A stretch of DNA of 64,000 nucleotides from Arthrobacter rhizophilus (GCF_026241105.1 NZ_JAPFFT010000001.1:310001-374000); one strand, 5' to 3'; shown: positions 42,419 to 55,676, numbered from the stretch's first letter. Notes: generated by a model from the sequence alone, not told the origin. Program-made: numbers and translations.

Positions 42419-45400
42419 TCATTCTGGAGCGGCGATCTGTACCGGGCGCGTTCTTCCGTTCTCAATCAGGACAGCACGGCCTGGTGGGGGTGCCTGTTCG
42501 ACGTCGACGCGTACCCCGAAGAGTTCCGCATCGGTAGGCGACGTCCTGCCAAGGAGGATCCCGCATCCGTGGCCTCGGGCCAGGGATGCCATGGGCGTCC
42601 GCTGCAGCAGGGCAGGGCTGTGCCCCGCAGTTGCCACTACGGAGAATCCCATAGTGGGAAGTTCGGTCAGGAGCAAGCCGGTTGCGCTGCTCAAGTGTTC
42701 GACATCGTCCACCAGAAGAATAGTGCCGGTATCCACAAGTTTGCTGCTTTCATGCCTGTGGAAGTCCGCCCAGAAGGCATCCGGATCTGCACCTTGTGGT
42801 GGTGACCGCCATTGATGGCCTGGGTTGAGCACCGGCAACGCTGTGAGTAGCGACGACTTGCCGGATCCAGCGGAGCCAAGAGCAAGAAGAACTCCGGAGC
42901 GCGGGAGCGTGATCCAAACAGGTTCATGTTCGTCGCCTCCGAGGCCGAGCAGCACCGCTCTGCGCGCGAGAGCCGGATTAGGAGCGGTGGCTTCGGTTCC
43001 GTGCTCCGCCACTATGTCCGAGGCCCGGACGAGCTGCGGCAATGGGTCCACCCGGAAAGGGCGCCGCGCGGGCTTGGGGGGTTCGCGGTAAGGCCAGGCC
43101 GCGCTTGGCGGCGGTGCCACGAACTGGGCGACAGCGGTGCCGACATCAAGGAAGTCCCCACTCACCACGGCTCTGCCCCGCAAAGGCTTTGTTGCCGCAA
43201 ACCGCGGCCACGCCATCCGGCCCTCTTCCGTAGTGCCAAGGGGAAAGTATGCACGGTTGGGAATTGATCCGAACAATCGCGAAGCGACTAGTTCTCGGTC
43301 ACCCGTTACGAGAACCGTCAGTCCCGACTTCGGCCCGTCGCGGACTATGTCGTGGACGAGGTCCTCGGCCCAAGCAAGCGGTCCCGTCCGTAATTGGGAG
43401 AGCCAGGACCCCCAGCCGGAAATGACGAGCAGCAAAGGAACTTCTCCGGCGACAGCAGCCCGGGCCTGCCGTGCGGACATTTCATTCGCCAACCGCTCGA
43501 GAATCCGGGCACCCCTCTTTGCATGGGTGAGGGAAGCGACGGCACCGACGCGCCCGCGGGCTGCGACGCCTGCGAAAGCGCCGTCACCATCCAGGACATA
43601 GACGTGATGTTCCTCGGCATTTCCAAGAAGCTGCGCCGTTACCGCACGGCAGGCGTCTTCGAGTCCGCTAGCAGGAGAACCCACAAGTCCGAGATTCCCG
43701 TGCAGTTGAGGAGTCCAGGAAAGGCCTGCAACTCGTTGTTGTGCGGGCAAGTCGACTAAGCCAAGGTAAGCCGTTCCGAATTTCGCTTTCTCGGGCTCCG
43801 CATGCTTGCCCGCCGATGCGGCTGCGCTGAGGCATCGGTCTAACGAGATTGATTCAGGAAGCGTGTCCGCAACAGGTCTCCGGGGCGGTCTTCCTCCGAG
43901 GGTGTCCCAAACCTGACTGATTCTTTCGATGATGGGACGCGCTGCTTCTGCAGGGGTTATCCCTGCACTTTGAATCTTTGCCTCGGCGATCTCAGATGAA
44001 CCGCTGACAAGGAGCGACTCTGCTGCCGGCCGGGCCACGATCCTCCTCAGTGATCGAATTCCCTCGGCGTGGGAGAGTGCCGCCGACTGGAAAAGCTCAG
44101 CATCTTCTTCCCCTCGAACCAAATACGCCCGGCCGGGGCGGGACACCGGAATCGATGCCGCTGCAGGCGAGTTGATGATGTCCCTCGATTCCATGTCTGA
44201 TTGGACGCGGAGAGCGATGCTCGTGGTGACGTTGGCCCGGATGTCAGCGCTCAGTGCCCCCTGCGGACGTTGTGTCGCCATCACCAGATGGATACCCAAG
44301 GACCGGCCGAGGGTGGCGATCCGCATCAGTTCGGCAAGGGCAGCCGGGGCGTCTTCGACAAGCATCCTGAATTCGTCGATCACAAGCACCAACCGGGGGA
44401 GTGCGGGCAATCGGTTTCCTCGTACTGCCCGGATCCCATCCCCAGGGCAAGGGACTCTGGCCCAGTACGCTGGCAGATCAGGGACATTGGCCTCCGAAAG
44501 GAATCCCTCCCTCATCCGAACCTCGGCACGGAGTGACGCAAGAGTACGCTCCAATTCGTGTTCGCTGAGATCAGTAAGCATTCCGACGCATTGGGGTAGA
44601 TCGATCAAAGGCCCGAGGCCTGAACCGCCTTTGAAATCAACAAACAGGAAGTTGACTCGGTCAGGGCCATGGGTCAGCGAGATCGCCGTCACGATAGTGC
44701 GTAGAAGCTCGGACTTTCCGGATCCCGTCGTTCCGGCCACAAGGAGATGCGGTCCGTCGGAAACCAAGTCAAGGGACCGGGGCTTGTCGGCTCCTTGACC
44801 GATGACCGCAGACAGGCCGCTGCTGTCTGAAGAATCGCTCCAGCGGGCCGCGATGCTTGAGGAGTCGTTCGGAAGCAGCTCAGCGAGCGTGCACGTAGAG
44901 GGGACAAACGACGCCTTTGCCTTCGCCAGTGCGGGCACGGCTGCCACCGAGCGGCAGTAGCTGTCAAAGACAGGGTACGGGACCAAGTCAGGATCAAATT
45001 CCGCTCCTGAAAGGCGCGATCGGAGGACTGCGCGTCTGTTCCAGAGCTCGACAACGCAATGACCTTCAGTCCCGCCTGCCGTGCGTTGGAAGATTCTCCA
45101 GCCAGATTCGGCCGCCACCTGCCGGAGTGAATCGTCGTCGGGATCAGGCTCGGACCCCACCAAAAGGAGCACTCCTGGTTCCCCGGTTCCCGCGGAGAGG
45201 ATGGCTGCCGCTGACCGGATGTCCGTGGTCATGGTGACGCGGGGGAGGAAGCGGGCGCCGAACGGCAAATGGGCAATTGGGCCGTGAATGAGGATCGGGA
45301 CATTCGCTGCGCTGGGGAACACCGCAAGTTGCATGAGCAGAAATCTGAACATGCCGTCGACCTTTGCTTCAGGTCCCGTGAAGGAAACGGCCTGGATCGT

Positions 45401-46492
45401 GGGGTCCAAAACTACTGGAACCGGGCCCAAGTGCGGCGGCTCGAAGCTTGGATCGGGGGGATCGAGTGCAACCAAGGCGTTCTGCCGACAGGTGCCGAGC
45501 CGGAGCCAGATTTCATGACAGCCTACCGCGCCTCTCGCCGCGCCGGTTCCTGGCAGTGTCAACTGCTTCCGTCCGCGTTCGTCCGAGACCGCTAAGGCAG
45601 ATGATCTGACGGTAAAGGCCAGCTCTGCCGCGGAGGGCGAGCATCGCCGTCGTCGGGCCCTGTCTTGTTCCACAGCCTCTTCGAGCGCCGCGGCAAGAAG
45701 GCGGCGCTGCCGTCTTCCCGAAATCGCCGGAACGAGGACCGCGACGGCAGAAACTGCAGTGAATCCGAGGAACATCCACATTCCAGTGGCAAGAGCGATG
45801 CCGACTCCCAGCAGGAGCGGCAGCCCCGCAGTGAGGAGCAGCTGGATCCGGGATTGGGTGTCCCTGCGAGTCTGCACCAAGAGAGGCTCCGCGATGCTAA
45901 GGCCCGCTGTCTCCAGTGACTCAGTCCCGGATTCTCCACCGTCGAAGACTACCGACATGGCCGACCCGCCACATCGGATTCTAGACGCCGTCGAGAGGAA
46001 AGCGGAGCGGATTTTTCGTCCATCCACCAAGGTCCCGTTCGCGCTCCCACTGTCAGTTATCGTGACTGCTGTCTCGGAAATCGCAAGGGCAGCGTGGATT
46101 CGGGAAACATCAGGATCCGCGAGGGAAATATCAGCGCTGCTTCGCCCGATGCTGTAATTGCCCCGCTCCAGCGGGACGATCAGGCCCGCAGAAGGTCCCG
46201 AATGGACTAGCAGCGACAGCGCTGCCGGCGCGCGTCTGGCGTCGGGGACGTCTTGTGCCCACGAATCCGCGCCGTCAACCAACACTGTTCCGGACATAAG
46301 TGGCGCGGCGCCGACGGTGAGACCTTTGAGTGGCCTCCCGTCGACCATCAGTTCCCCGGTTCCGAACTCTGTGGCGACTGCGGCCTGGACGAGGGCGCCT
46401 GAGCTGCCGTCGCCCACGGCGATGGCCAGCTCAATGGGTTCCGCTTGCCGAAGTGCCCGCGGACCCCGGACAAGGGTGCAATGGAATGTCAC
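42419..46492 (-). CDS. FHA-FtsK/SpoIIIE protein (EccC-like), orphan
   Basis: A 1357-residue protein. It has an N-terminal beta-rich region, an FHA domain (about 93-185, NYSIGRSSADISLADPDVSRIHA), two transmembrane helices (about 216-258) and then three FtsK/SpoIIIE-type ATPase modules. Module 1 has Walker A VAGTTGSGKSELL (about 586-594). Module 2's equivalent loop is degenerate (GLVGSPASGLED, about 930). Module 3 has GSAGSGKSSLL (about 1207) and Walker B LVDDVEHL. This is the layout of EccC, the motor of type VII secretion, but no WXG100, EccB/D/E or mycosin gene is in the window. I start it at GTG 46492, 10 bp after AAGGAG. An ATG at 46624 would add 44 unsupported residues. Divergent from glf. 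Confidence 0.87.
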   Translation of the reverse strand: MTFHCTLVRGPRALRQAEPIELAIAVGDGSSGALVQAAVATEFGTGELMVDGRPLKGLTVGAAPLMSGTVLVDGADSWAQDVPDARRAPAALSLLVHSGPSAGLIVPLERGNYSIGRSSADISLADPDVSRIHAALAISETAVTITDSGSANGTLVDGRKIRSAFLSTASRIRCGGSAMSVVFDGGESGTESLETAGLSIAEPLLVQTRRDTQSRIQLLLTAGLPLLLGVGIALATGMWMFLGFTAVSAVAVLVPAISGRRQRRLLAAALEEAVEQDRARRRRCSPSAAELAFTVRSSALAVSDERGRKQLTLPGTGAARGAVGCHEIWLRLGTCRQNALVALDPPDPSFEPPHLGPVPVVLDPTIQAVSFTGPEAKVDGMFRFLLMQLAVFPSAANVPILIHGPIAHLPFGARFLPRVTMTTDIRSAAAILSAGTGEPGVLLLVGSEPDPDDDSLRQVAAESGWRIFQRTAGGTEGHCVVELWNRRAVLRSRLSGAEFDPDLVPYPVFDSYCRSVAAVPALAKAKASFVPSTCTLAELLPNDSSSIAARWSDSSDSSGLSAVIGQGADKPRSLDLVSDGPHLLVAGTTGSGKSELLRTIVTAISLTHGPDRVNFLFVDFKGGSGLGPLIDLPQCVGMLTDLSEHELERTLASLRAEVRMREGFLSEANVPDLPAYWARVPCPGDGIRAVRGNRLPALPRLVLVIDEFRMLVEDAPAALAELMRIATLGRSLGIHLVMATQRPQGALSADIRANVTTSIALRVQSDMESRDIINSPAAASIPVSRPGRAYLVRGEEDAELFQSAALSHAEGIRSLRRIVARPAAESLLVSGSSEIAEAKIQSAGITPAEAARPIIERISQVWDTLGGRPPRRPVADTLPESISLDRCLSAAASAGKHAEPEKAKFGTAYLGLVDLPAQQRVAGLSWTPQLHGNLGLVGSPASGLEDACRAVTAQLLGNAEEHHVYVLDGDGAFAGVAARGRVGAVASLTHAKRGARILERLANEMSARQARAAVAGEVPLLLVISGWGSWLSQLRTGPLAWAEDLVHDIVRDGPKSGLTVLVTGDRELVASRLFGSIPNRAYFPLGTTEEGRMAWPRFAATKPLRGRAVVSGDFLDVGTAVAQFVAPPPSAAWPYREPPKPARRPFRVDPLPQLVRASDIVAEHGTEATAPNPALARRAVLLGLGGDEHEPVWITLPRSGVLLALGSAGSGKSSLLTALPVLNPGHQWRSPPQGADPDAFWADFHRHESSKLVDTGTILLVDDVEHLSSATGLLLTELPTMGFSVVATAGHSPALLQRTPMASLARGHGCGILLGRTSPTDAELFGVRVDVEQAPPPGRAVLIENGRTRPVQIAAPE

Positions 46493-46566
46493 TCGGTGTA
46501 CGCTCCTTCGGCTCTCTCGGCGGCTGTTCTTCCACGATATTTGGGATGAGGGTTGGATGTTCGTGA

Positions 46567-49868
<3,302 letters not shown>

Positions 49869-50738
49869 ATGACACAACCCGTGACCGACTTGGTCCAACC
49901 GGGTCGCGGCCGCGGCATCATTGACGTCTTCAAACACAAGTTCCTGCTCCAACTGCTGGTCCGCAAAGAGATCAAGATCCGCTATCGCGGCTCTGTGCTT
50001 GGACTTCTGTGGTCGTACGTGAAGCCGTTGATGCAGTTCTTGATCTACTTCGTAGCTCTCGGAGTGTTCCTTGACATGCAACGGGGAACCCCCAATTATG
50101 CGATCTACCTCTTTGCAGGAATCGTGCTGGTCAATTTCTTTACGGAGTCCCTAGGCAACGCGACGCGCTCCATTGTCGACAACAGGGACCTCATCCGTAA
50201 GATCTATTTGCCCCGGGAGCTTTTCCCGGTCTCCACCGTGTGGGTTTCGGCCGCCCATCTGCTTCCACAAGTTGTGGTCTTGGTCGGCGCCTGTTTGCTG
50301 AGCGGTTGGAGCCCATCAATATGGCAGCTTCTGGCCGTCGTTGGAGCTTTCATCTTGACCGCGATCCTTTCCACCGGGCTCGGTTTGTTGTTCGGTGCTG
50401 CGAACGTGTACTTCCGCGACTCCGAGAACATCGTCGACATGATTCTCATGATCGTCACTTGGGCCTCGCCGGTCCTTTATGTGTGGCCGATGGTGCAGCG
50501 CGTCATGGGTCCATGGTTCTTCCTGTACCAGCTGAACCCGGTGACAGTCGCCGTCGAAATCTTCCACTGGGCGTTTTGGTCCCCCACGCTGAGCGCCGAG
50601 CAATCGGTGTCGATCTCCATGCCGCCGGACCTTCTCACTGTCTGGTTTCCGTCTGCCTTTGGCGTGGCTGCACTCGTCCTCGTGATTGGCCAGCTCGTTT
50701 TCATGAAGCTGTCCGTTCATTTTGCCCAGGAGCTCTGA
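49869..50738 (+). CDS. wzm: Polysaccharide ABC exporter permease (Wzm)
   Basis: A 289-residue ABC-2-type permease with six hydrophobic stretches (YVKPLMQFLIYFVALGVFLDM, NYAIYLFAGIVLVNFFTE, LLPQVVVLVGACLL, QLLAVVGAFILTAILSTGLGLLFGAANVYFRD, VDMILMIVTWASPVLYVWPMV, VWFPSAFGVAALVLVIGQLVFM) and the family motif YRGSVLGLLWSYVKP. It pairs with the Wzt ATPase that begins one base after its stop. In mycobacteria the equivalent pair exports lipid-linked galactan. Position directly after glfT2 supports the same role here. The ATG abuts the glfT2 stop, so no separate promoter is likely. Confidence 0.94.
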   Translation: MTQPVTDLVQPGRGRGIIDVFKHKFLLQLLVRKEIKIRYRGSVLGLLWSYVKPLMQFLIYFVALGVFLDMQRGTPNYAIYLFAGIVLVNFFTESLGNATRSIVDNRDLIRKIYLPRELFPVSTVWVSAAHLLPQVVVLVGACLLSGWSPSIWQLLAVVGAFILTAILSTGLGLLFGAANVYFRDSENIVDMILMIVTWASPVLYVWPMVQRVMGPWFFLYQLNPVTVAVEIFHWAFWSPTLSAEQSVSISMPPDLLTVWFPSAFGVAALVLVIGQLVFMKLSVHFAQEL

Positions 50739-50739
50739 A

Positions 50740-51501
50740 ATGTCTGCACCTACGGAAGTCTCCGACAGCGTAGCGATCACGTGCCGGAATTTGCGGAAGA
50801 AGTTCGTGCTCCGGCACACCCGCAGCATGAAGGAAGCAATCGTGTGGTTGCTGACCGGACGCAAAGGGGACCTTTCCAGGAAGTTTGACGCGCTCAAGGA
50901 CGTTTCGCTTGACGTTGAACAGGGCGAAACCGTGGCGCTGCTTGGGCTCAACGGTTCGGGCAAGTCAACTCTGTTGAAGCTCATTTCGGGCGTGCTGCAA
51001 CCGGATGAGGGAACTGTGCATACGCGGGGGAGGGTGGCCGGCCTGATCGAGGTCGGGGCAGGGTTCCACCACGACCTCAGCGGCCGCGACAACGTCTACC
51101 TCAACGGGGCCATCCTTGGGATGAGCCAAAGCCAGATCGATGACATGTTTGACTCGATTGTCGAGTTCTCCGAAATCGGAGAATTCATCGACACTGAGGT
51201 CAAGTTCTATTCCTCCGGCATGTATTTGAAGCTGGCATTCTCAATCGCGGTCCACACAGACCCTGAGGTCTTCCTGATTGACGAGATTCTGGCAGTGGGT
51301 GACGAACCGTTCCAACGCAAATGCATTGTCAAGATCAACGAACTGGCGGCGGCGGGCAAGACTCTGTTCGTGGTGAGCCACGACTTGGATCTGGTGGCCT
51401 CGGTGTGCAAACGCGGAGTGTTGTTGGAACACGGCCAAATCATCATGGACGGCGAAGTGCACGCAGTCGTGAAAGAACTTCGACGGCGGTCGGCGGATTA
51501 G
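50740..51501 (+). CDS. wzt: Polysaccharide ABC exporter ATPase (Wzt)
   Basis: A 253-residue ATPase with Walker A GLNGSGKSTLLK, signature YSSGMYLKLAFS, Walker B FLIDEILAVGDEPFQRKC and the H-loop FVVSHDLDLV. The N-terminus starts MSAPTEVSDSVAITCRNLRKKFVLRH. It lacks the C-terminal carbohydrate-binding domain found on O-antigen Wzt proteins of Gram-negatives. It is therefore of the short type used for undecaprenyl-linked polymers without chain-end recognition. The ATG at 50740 has AGGAG 7 bp upstream. An in-frame start 18 bp earlier lies inside wzm and is not supported. Confidence 0.94.
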   Translation: MSAPTEVSDSVAITCRNLRKKFVLRHTRSMKEAIVWLLTGRKGDLSRKFDALKDVSLDVEQGETVALLGLNGSGKSTLLKLISGVLQPDEGTVHTRGRVAGLIEVGAGFHHDLSGRDNVYLNGAILGMSQSQIDDMFDSIVEFSEIGEFIDTEVKFYSSGMYLKLAFSIAVHTDPEVFLIDEILAVGDEPFQRKCIVKINELAAAGKTLFVVSHDLDLVASVCKRGVLLEHGQIIMDGEVHAVVKELRRRSAD

Positions 51502-51572
51502 CTACGGTCCGGCCGGAGGATGGCACCGTGTCCTGATGCTAAGGCCGGCTGCACCAGAAGTTCATGAACCGC

Positions 51573-53543
51573 TCAGGGAGTACTGCACGCCGTTACCTCA
51601 TAGAGCCGTGCCTCGCCTTCCTGCAGAATCAATTTCACCGACTTCGAAGTCTGCAGATTCTCCAGCCCTGGAAAACTATGGCTTCCGCCGTGCACCTCTT
51701 TGGTGCCGAAATCCAGGACGTACTTTACCTTGGCGTTTCGAACTGCTGCACATACGGCGGGATCATGTTCGGCGTTCCTCAACTCTTGGTTGAGCAGGTC
51801 AACGTCGGGCGTGTTGGTGGTCAGGATGTGCTTCGCCGTGGTGTCCCTGTCGGCGAGCGCATAGGCGAGGGCACTGCCTGTCCACGGGTTCACTGCGATA
51901 ACGGAGTCGCGCGGAACGATCGCATCCAGTTCCGAGATGACTTTGTGCTCGTCTGAAGACAATAGGGGAGAATCGTTGTTCTCGGTGTAGTTGGGGCGGG
52001 CTGAGGAGATCGAGCCGACTATTGGCGGCAACAGGGCTCCGGTTGCTGCTACGCCAAGAAATACGATAGCTGGGATGGCAATGGACCGGTTCCGATGCCC
52101 GGAGGACAGTTTCGGAATTGCAAGCCGCCGCCCCACTGCGGTCAGCAATGCATCGAGCCCGACGGCGGCGAACGGAATGGCGACAAGCGGAAGCAACGCG
52201 GCAATGCGGTAGCTGTCGTTGTACCAAACCCCAGTCAGCACCCCCCGCAGGCGGCTGATGGGCGCCGCCGATACCACCACAAACAGGAACGCGATCACGG
52301 CGAACCCCCCGATCATCCAGGCCGCTCGAGCGCTTCGCAGGGACACGAAAAGCCCGAGGATCATCAGCAGGCTCACTGTCACCGCGACGGGCCTGTCCAT
52401 CGCTGAATTGCTAAGGATTTGGTACACGGCCCGGAGCGGGGACTGGATGGGGGGCCAGAAGGCGGCTTCGTCCGGGGGCCGGATGTACTTCCATAACAAA
52501 ACAACAACCCCGGCGACTGCCAGCACCCCTAGCGTGGCCACGATCCACTCGCGGCGATGGGACCGGTATCTGCGTTGTGGCAAGTAGCGCAGGATGTAAC
52601 TCTGCAGGAGAACCGGCATGCTCATGGCAACAAGCGACATGAACCCGTTTGGATGAGCGAGGGCCAGCCCCGGGATCATGGAGCACGGAAGCCCGAATCG
52701 GACTCCTGCGGGTACTTTGACGTCGCGAGCGATCCCGAACAGAATGGCAACGCCGCTGAGGGCTACAGGTAGCAGGCTGATGGCCAGAAAATTCGGATAG
52801 AGGACACCGAAATCAAGCAAAAGTAGGGGAAATCCGGAGAATAGCGCGGATAGAATCGCGGCCGCGCCCACAGCGAAAGGCCGCTTTCCGGCGAAAACCC
52901 TGGTGAGAAGCATGCAGCCCAGAGGCCACACGATAGCGGCAATTGCGATGTTGAGGACGTTTACGGCAACGGCAAGGGGAGCGCCCGTGATCAGGATCAG
53001 GATCGACGCGAGGTCATGCCAGGCGGCCGGATAGAAATACGGTGGATTGTCGCCGCTTGCCATCTTTGACATCGTCAGTGAGGACGCGTTGCCAGTGTCC
53101 AGGATGAATCGGACGGCGTTGAGGTGAAAAACGTTGTCGAACGTCTGCGAGATGCTCGAGGGGGTACCAAAGGCCAGGGTTATCTGCACAACAAGAAGGG
53201 CCGCGCCCGAGAGAAAAGCTCCGGCCATCCACGGCCAGGAACGGTCCGGTCGCCACCCCGCGGTGAAGGTCTTCAGGACCGTCCGGCCTCGGAACAGGAC
53301 GCGCAAGCCAAATACCAAGGCGGCAGTGACGATGCTGGCCAGCAGGACGATAGTTGGAGACCACGGGAGTGAGATATACGGCAGCAGAACGGCGCTTGTT
53401 GCCACAATCGTCACAGTGATCGCCGGAGCCACGGCGGCCAACTTGAGTCCCCGGAGGCCAGCAGTTGCGGCCACGATACCGCCAGGCAACATGAGGACTA
53501 TCGCTGCGCCAAGCAGGAGGGGTACGGCGTCGGGCCAGGCCAC
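51573..53543 (-). CDS. DUF6541 polytopic membrane protein
   Basis: A 656-residue integral membrane protein with about 12 or more hydrophobic helices through residue 520, then an extracytoplasmic C-terminal domain (NYTENNDSPLLSSDEHKVISELDAIVPRDSVIAVNPWTGSALAYALADRDTTAKHI). This is the layout of GT-C-type glycosyltransferases and their relatives. I assign it to DUF6541 from the architecture and the N-terminal AWPDAVPLLLGAAIVLMLPGG. In actinobacteria such genes lie in polysaccharide clusters and may transfer a sugar from a lipid carrier. GTG start one base after the rmlA stop, so the two are one operon. Substrate not determinable here. Confidence 0.78.
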   Translation of the reverse strand: MAWPDAVPLLLGAAIVLMLPGGIVAATAGLRGLKLAAVAPAITVTIVATSAVLLPYISLPWSPTIVLLASIVTAALVFGLRVLFRGRTVLKTFTAGWRPDRSWPWMAGAFLSGAALLVVQITLAFGTPSSISQTFDNVFHLNAVRFILDTGNASSLTMSKMASGDNPPYFYPAAWHDLASILILITGAPLAVAVNVLNIAIAAIVWPLGCMLLTRVFAGKRPFAVGAAAILSALFSGFPLLLLDFGVLYPNFLAISLLPVALSGVAILFGIARDVKVPAGVRFGLPCSMIPGLALAHPNGFMSLVAMSMPVLLQSYILRYLPQRRYRSHRREWIVATLGVLAVAGVVVLLWKYIRPPDEAAFWPPIQSPLRAVYQILSNSAMDRPVAVTVSLLMILGLFVSLRSARAAWMIGGFAVIAFLFVVVSAAPISRLRGVLTGVWYNDSYRIAALLPLVAIPFAAVGLDALLTAVGRRLAIPKLSSGHRNRSIAIPAIVFLGVAATGALLPPIVGSISSARPNYTENNDSPLLSSDEHKVISELDAIVPRDSVIAVNPWTGSALAYALADRDTTAKHILTTNTPDVDLLNQELRNAEHDPAVCAAVRNAKVKYVLDFGTKEVHGGSHSFPGLENLQTSKSVKLILQEGEARLYEVTACSTP

Positions 53544-53544
53544 G

Positions 53545-54414
53545 CTAGATGGTCTGGTCCAGAAGTCCCAGCAGGTAAGAACCGTAGCCGCTCTTGACGA
53601 GCGGTTCCGCGCGTTCCCGCAGTTCCTCGTCGTCCAGGAAACCTAGCCGCCAGGCGATTTCCTCGGGGGCTCCGATCTTGAGTCCTTGGCGGTTCTCAAC
53701 CGTGCGAATGAAGTTGGAAGCGTCGCTGAGATCATTGAACGTGCCGGTATCGAGCCAAGCAGTTCCGCGGGGGAGGATTTCCACCTGCAGTTTGCCTTTC
53801 TCGAGGTAGGTCCGGTTGACGTCGGTGATCTCAAGCTCGCCCCGCGGAGACGGCTGCAGGTTCCGAGCTATTTCTATGACGTCATTGTCATAGAAATACA
53901 GGCCGGGGACGGCATAGTGGCTGCGGGGCTTTTCCGGCTTTTCCTCGAGAGAGAGAGCTTTGCCGTCGTCGTCGAACTCGACGACGCCGTACGCCTTCGG
54001 ATCTTTCACCCAATAGCCGAAAACAGCGCCCCCGTCGATGTTGGCGTGCCGGCGCAGCTGGGTGCCCATGCCCTGCCCATAGAAGATGTTGTCGCCAAGG
54101 ACCAACGCCACAGTGTCGTTGCCTATGTGGTCCGCACCAAGGATGAAGGCCTGAGCCAGACCGTCGGGTGACGGCTGCTGGACGTAGGTGAGGTTGACGC
54201 CGAACCGTGAACCGTCTCCGAGGAGTCGCTGAAACTGATCAGCGTCGTGCGGGGTTGTGATGATGAGGATGTCCCGGATACCGGCCAGGATCAGCGTTGA
54301 CAGCGGGTAATAGATCATCGGCTTGTCGTAGACAGGAACAAGCTGCTTGCTGATGCCAAGTGTGATCGGGTGAAGCCGGGACCCAGTTCCACCGGCCAAG
54401 ATTATTCCACGCAT
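53545..54414 (-). CDS. rmlA: Glucose-1-phosphate thymidylyltransferase
   Basis: Makes dTDP-glucose from dTTP and glucose-1-phosphate, the first step to dTDP-rhamnose and other dTDP-deoxysugars. The 289-residue product has the nucleotide-binding loop [54 protein letters not shown] and [14 protein letters not shown] sugar-binding residues ([24 protein letters not shown]). Length is normal. Start at ATG 54414: the 12-codon extension to ATG 54450 is not conserved. rmlB, C and D are absent from the window, so the pathway must be completed elsewhere or dTDP-glucose is used directly. Confidence 0.95.
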   Translation of the reverse strand: MRGIILAGGTGSRLHPITLGISKQLVPVYDKPMIYYPLSTLILAGIRDILIITTPHDADQFQRLLGDGSRFGVNLTYVQQPSPDGLAQAFILGADHIGNDTVALVLGDNIFYGQGMGTQLRRHANIDGGAVFGYWVKDPKAYGVVEFDDDGKALSLEEKPEKPRSHYAVPGLYFYDNDVIEIARNLQPSPRGELEITDVNRTYLEKGKLQVEILPRGTAWLDTGTFNDLSDASNFIRTVENRQGLKIGAPEEIAWRLGFLDDEELRERAEPLVKSGYGSYLLGLLDQTI

Positions 54415-54559
54415 GTGCCCAATCTTTGCGTACTGGAACTGCAAGGGCAAACCAGCGGCTTCGCCCGAGTTGAAGACCGGGACCGTTCCTTCGACCCGGG
54501 GGCAACCGGGCGCAAGGTAGAATTGGCCGTCTGGACAACGTCACGAAGGAAGCCCGGAA

Positions 54560-55642
54560 TTGAGCACAGCAGTACTGAATCCGAAAGCAATTCCGGCCCC
54601 GATGATAGGGAACCGGCTTGATCCACGTCGAAACAGCCTCAACCTGATTCGGCTTGTTCTGGCATTCATGGTGCTCCTGGCACACAGTTGGCACATTGTG
54701 GGGGACGGCAACGGTTGGGGATTCCGGGGTGAAAACCTCGGCGGCTGGGCCGTCGCGGGTTTCTTTGGCATCAGCGGCTACTTGATTACGGCCAGCCGGT
54801 TCAGCAACAGAATCGGGCCGTATCTCGTCCATCGCGTTGCCAGGATCTTTCCGGCGTTCATTGTTTGCTTGGTCGTAATGGCCTTCGGATTCGCGCCGAT
54901 CGCCTATGTGATCCAGCATGGATCGCTACAGGGTTTCATGCATGCACCTACAACACCGCTGAACTCGATCTTCGCTAACATGACACTCCATATCGTCAGT
55001 TATGACATTGCCGGGACCCCTGCCGGTGTGCCTTATGCGAAGGCATGGAACGGTTCGCTTTGGACGCTCTATTTCGAGTTCTTGTGCTATCTGCTAATCG
55101 CGCTCATTGGGTTCCTCCCGCTCTTCAAGAAAACGCCGTGGCCAATCGTTGGTGCCTTCGCGATGAGCGTGGCGATCTGGGCCAACATTGACTCCCTGAA
55201 GCCTTACCTGCAGTCGAACCTGGATTTTGAGCTCGCAGCCCGCTTGGTCCCCTACTTCCTCGGCGGAGCGGTTGTGCAGGTGCTGAGCTCCCGGATAGGC
55301 ATTCACAAAGTCGCAGGGCCGGTGGCGATCGTACTCGCAGGACTGTCCATCTTCCTCGTGGATGGATTCGGCGGCCAGCTAGCGGCGCCATTCATTACCT
55401 ATGGCCTGCTCTGGATCTCCACGTGGCTGCCGCAACCGGCCCTCGTCGCACGGCACGATATCTCGTATGGTGCCTACATCTACGCTTTCCCTGTCCAGCA
55501 GTTGCTGGCCGTGTTCGGTGGCTTCCATTGGGGCGTCTGGTGGTTCACTCTCGCTGCCACGGTATGCACTATTCCGCTCGCAGCGGCCAGCTGGTTCTTC
55601 GTGGAGCGCCCGGTCATGCGCCGCGCGAAGAAGACCGTCTAG
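54560..55642 (+). CDS. Acyltransferase 3 family membrane protein
   Basis: A 360-residue polytopic protein of the acyltransferase-3/OafA superfamily, which transfers acetyl or succinyl groups to surface glycans. It has about ten hydrophobic helices and the near-N-terminal motif LIRLVLAFMVLLAHSWHIVG, with the catalytic-type His (LAHS, family motif R-x10-H). PYFLGGAVVQVL and the C-terminal FPVQQLLAVFG ... FFVERPVMRR are also typical. The start is a TTG at 54560, with AAGGA 9 bp upstream. Divergent from rmlA, ending 7 bp before the IS21 remnant. It likely decorates the polymer made by this locus. Confidence 0.88.
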   Translation: MSTAVLNPKAIPAPMIGNRLDPRRNSLNLIRLVLAFMVLLAHSWHIVGDGNGWGFRGENLGGWAVAGFFGISGYLITASRFSNRIGPYLVHRVARIFPAFIVCLVVMAFGFAPIAYVIQHGSLQGFMHAPTTPLNSIFANMTLHIVSYDIAGTPAGVPYAKAWNGSLWTLYFEFLCYLLIALIGFLPLFKKTPWPIVGAFAMSVAIWANIDSLKPYLQSNLDFELAARLVPYFLGGAVVQVLSSRIGIHKVAGPVAIVLAGLSIFLVDGFGGQLAAPFITYGLLWISTWLPQPALVARHDISYGAYIYAFPVQQLLAVFGGFHWGVWWFTLAATVCTIPLAAASWFFVERPVMRRAKKTV

Positions 55643-55649
55643 CTCGTTC

Positions 55650-55676
55650 TGTTAACGCCAACTGAAAACAGGGCCA
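55650..55676 (+). repeat. Left terminal inverted repeat of the IS21 remnant
   Basis: 27 bp beginning TGTTAACGCCAAC and ending AGGGCCA. A second AGGGCCA-type unit lies about 20 bp inside (to 55700). Confidence 0.85.

Noticed and set aside
41845..42537. 230-residue open frame overlapping the small membrane protein
   Set aside because: Arg/Pro/Cys-rich shadow; the other frame gives four clear transmembrane helices.
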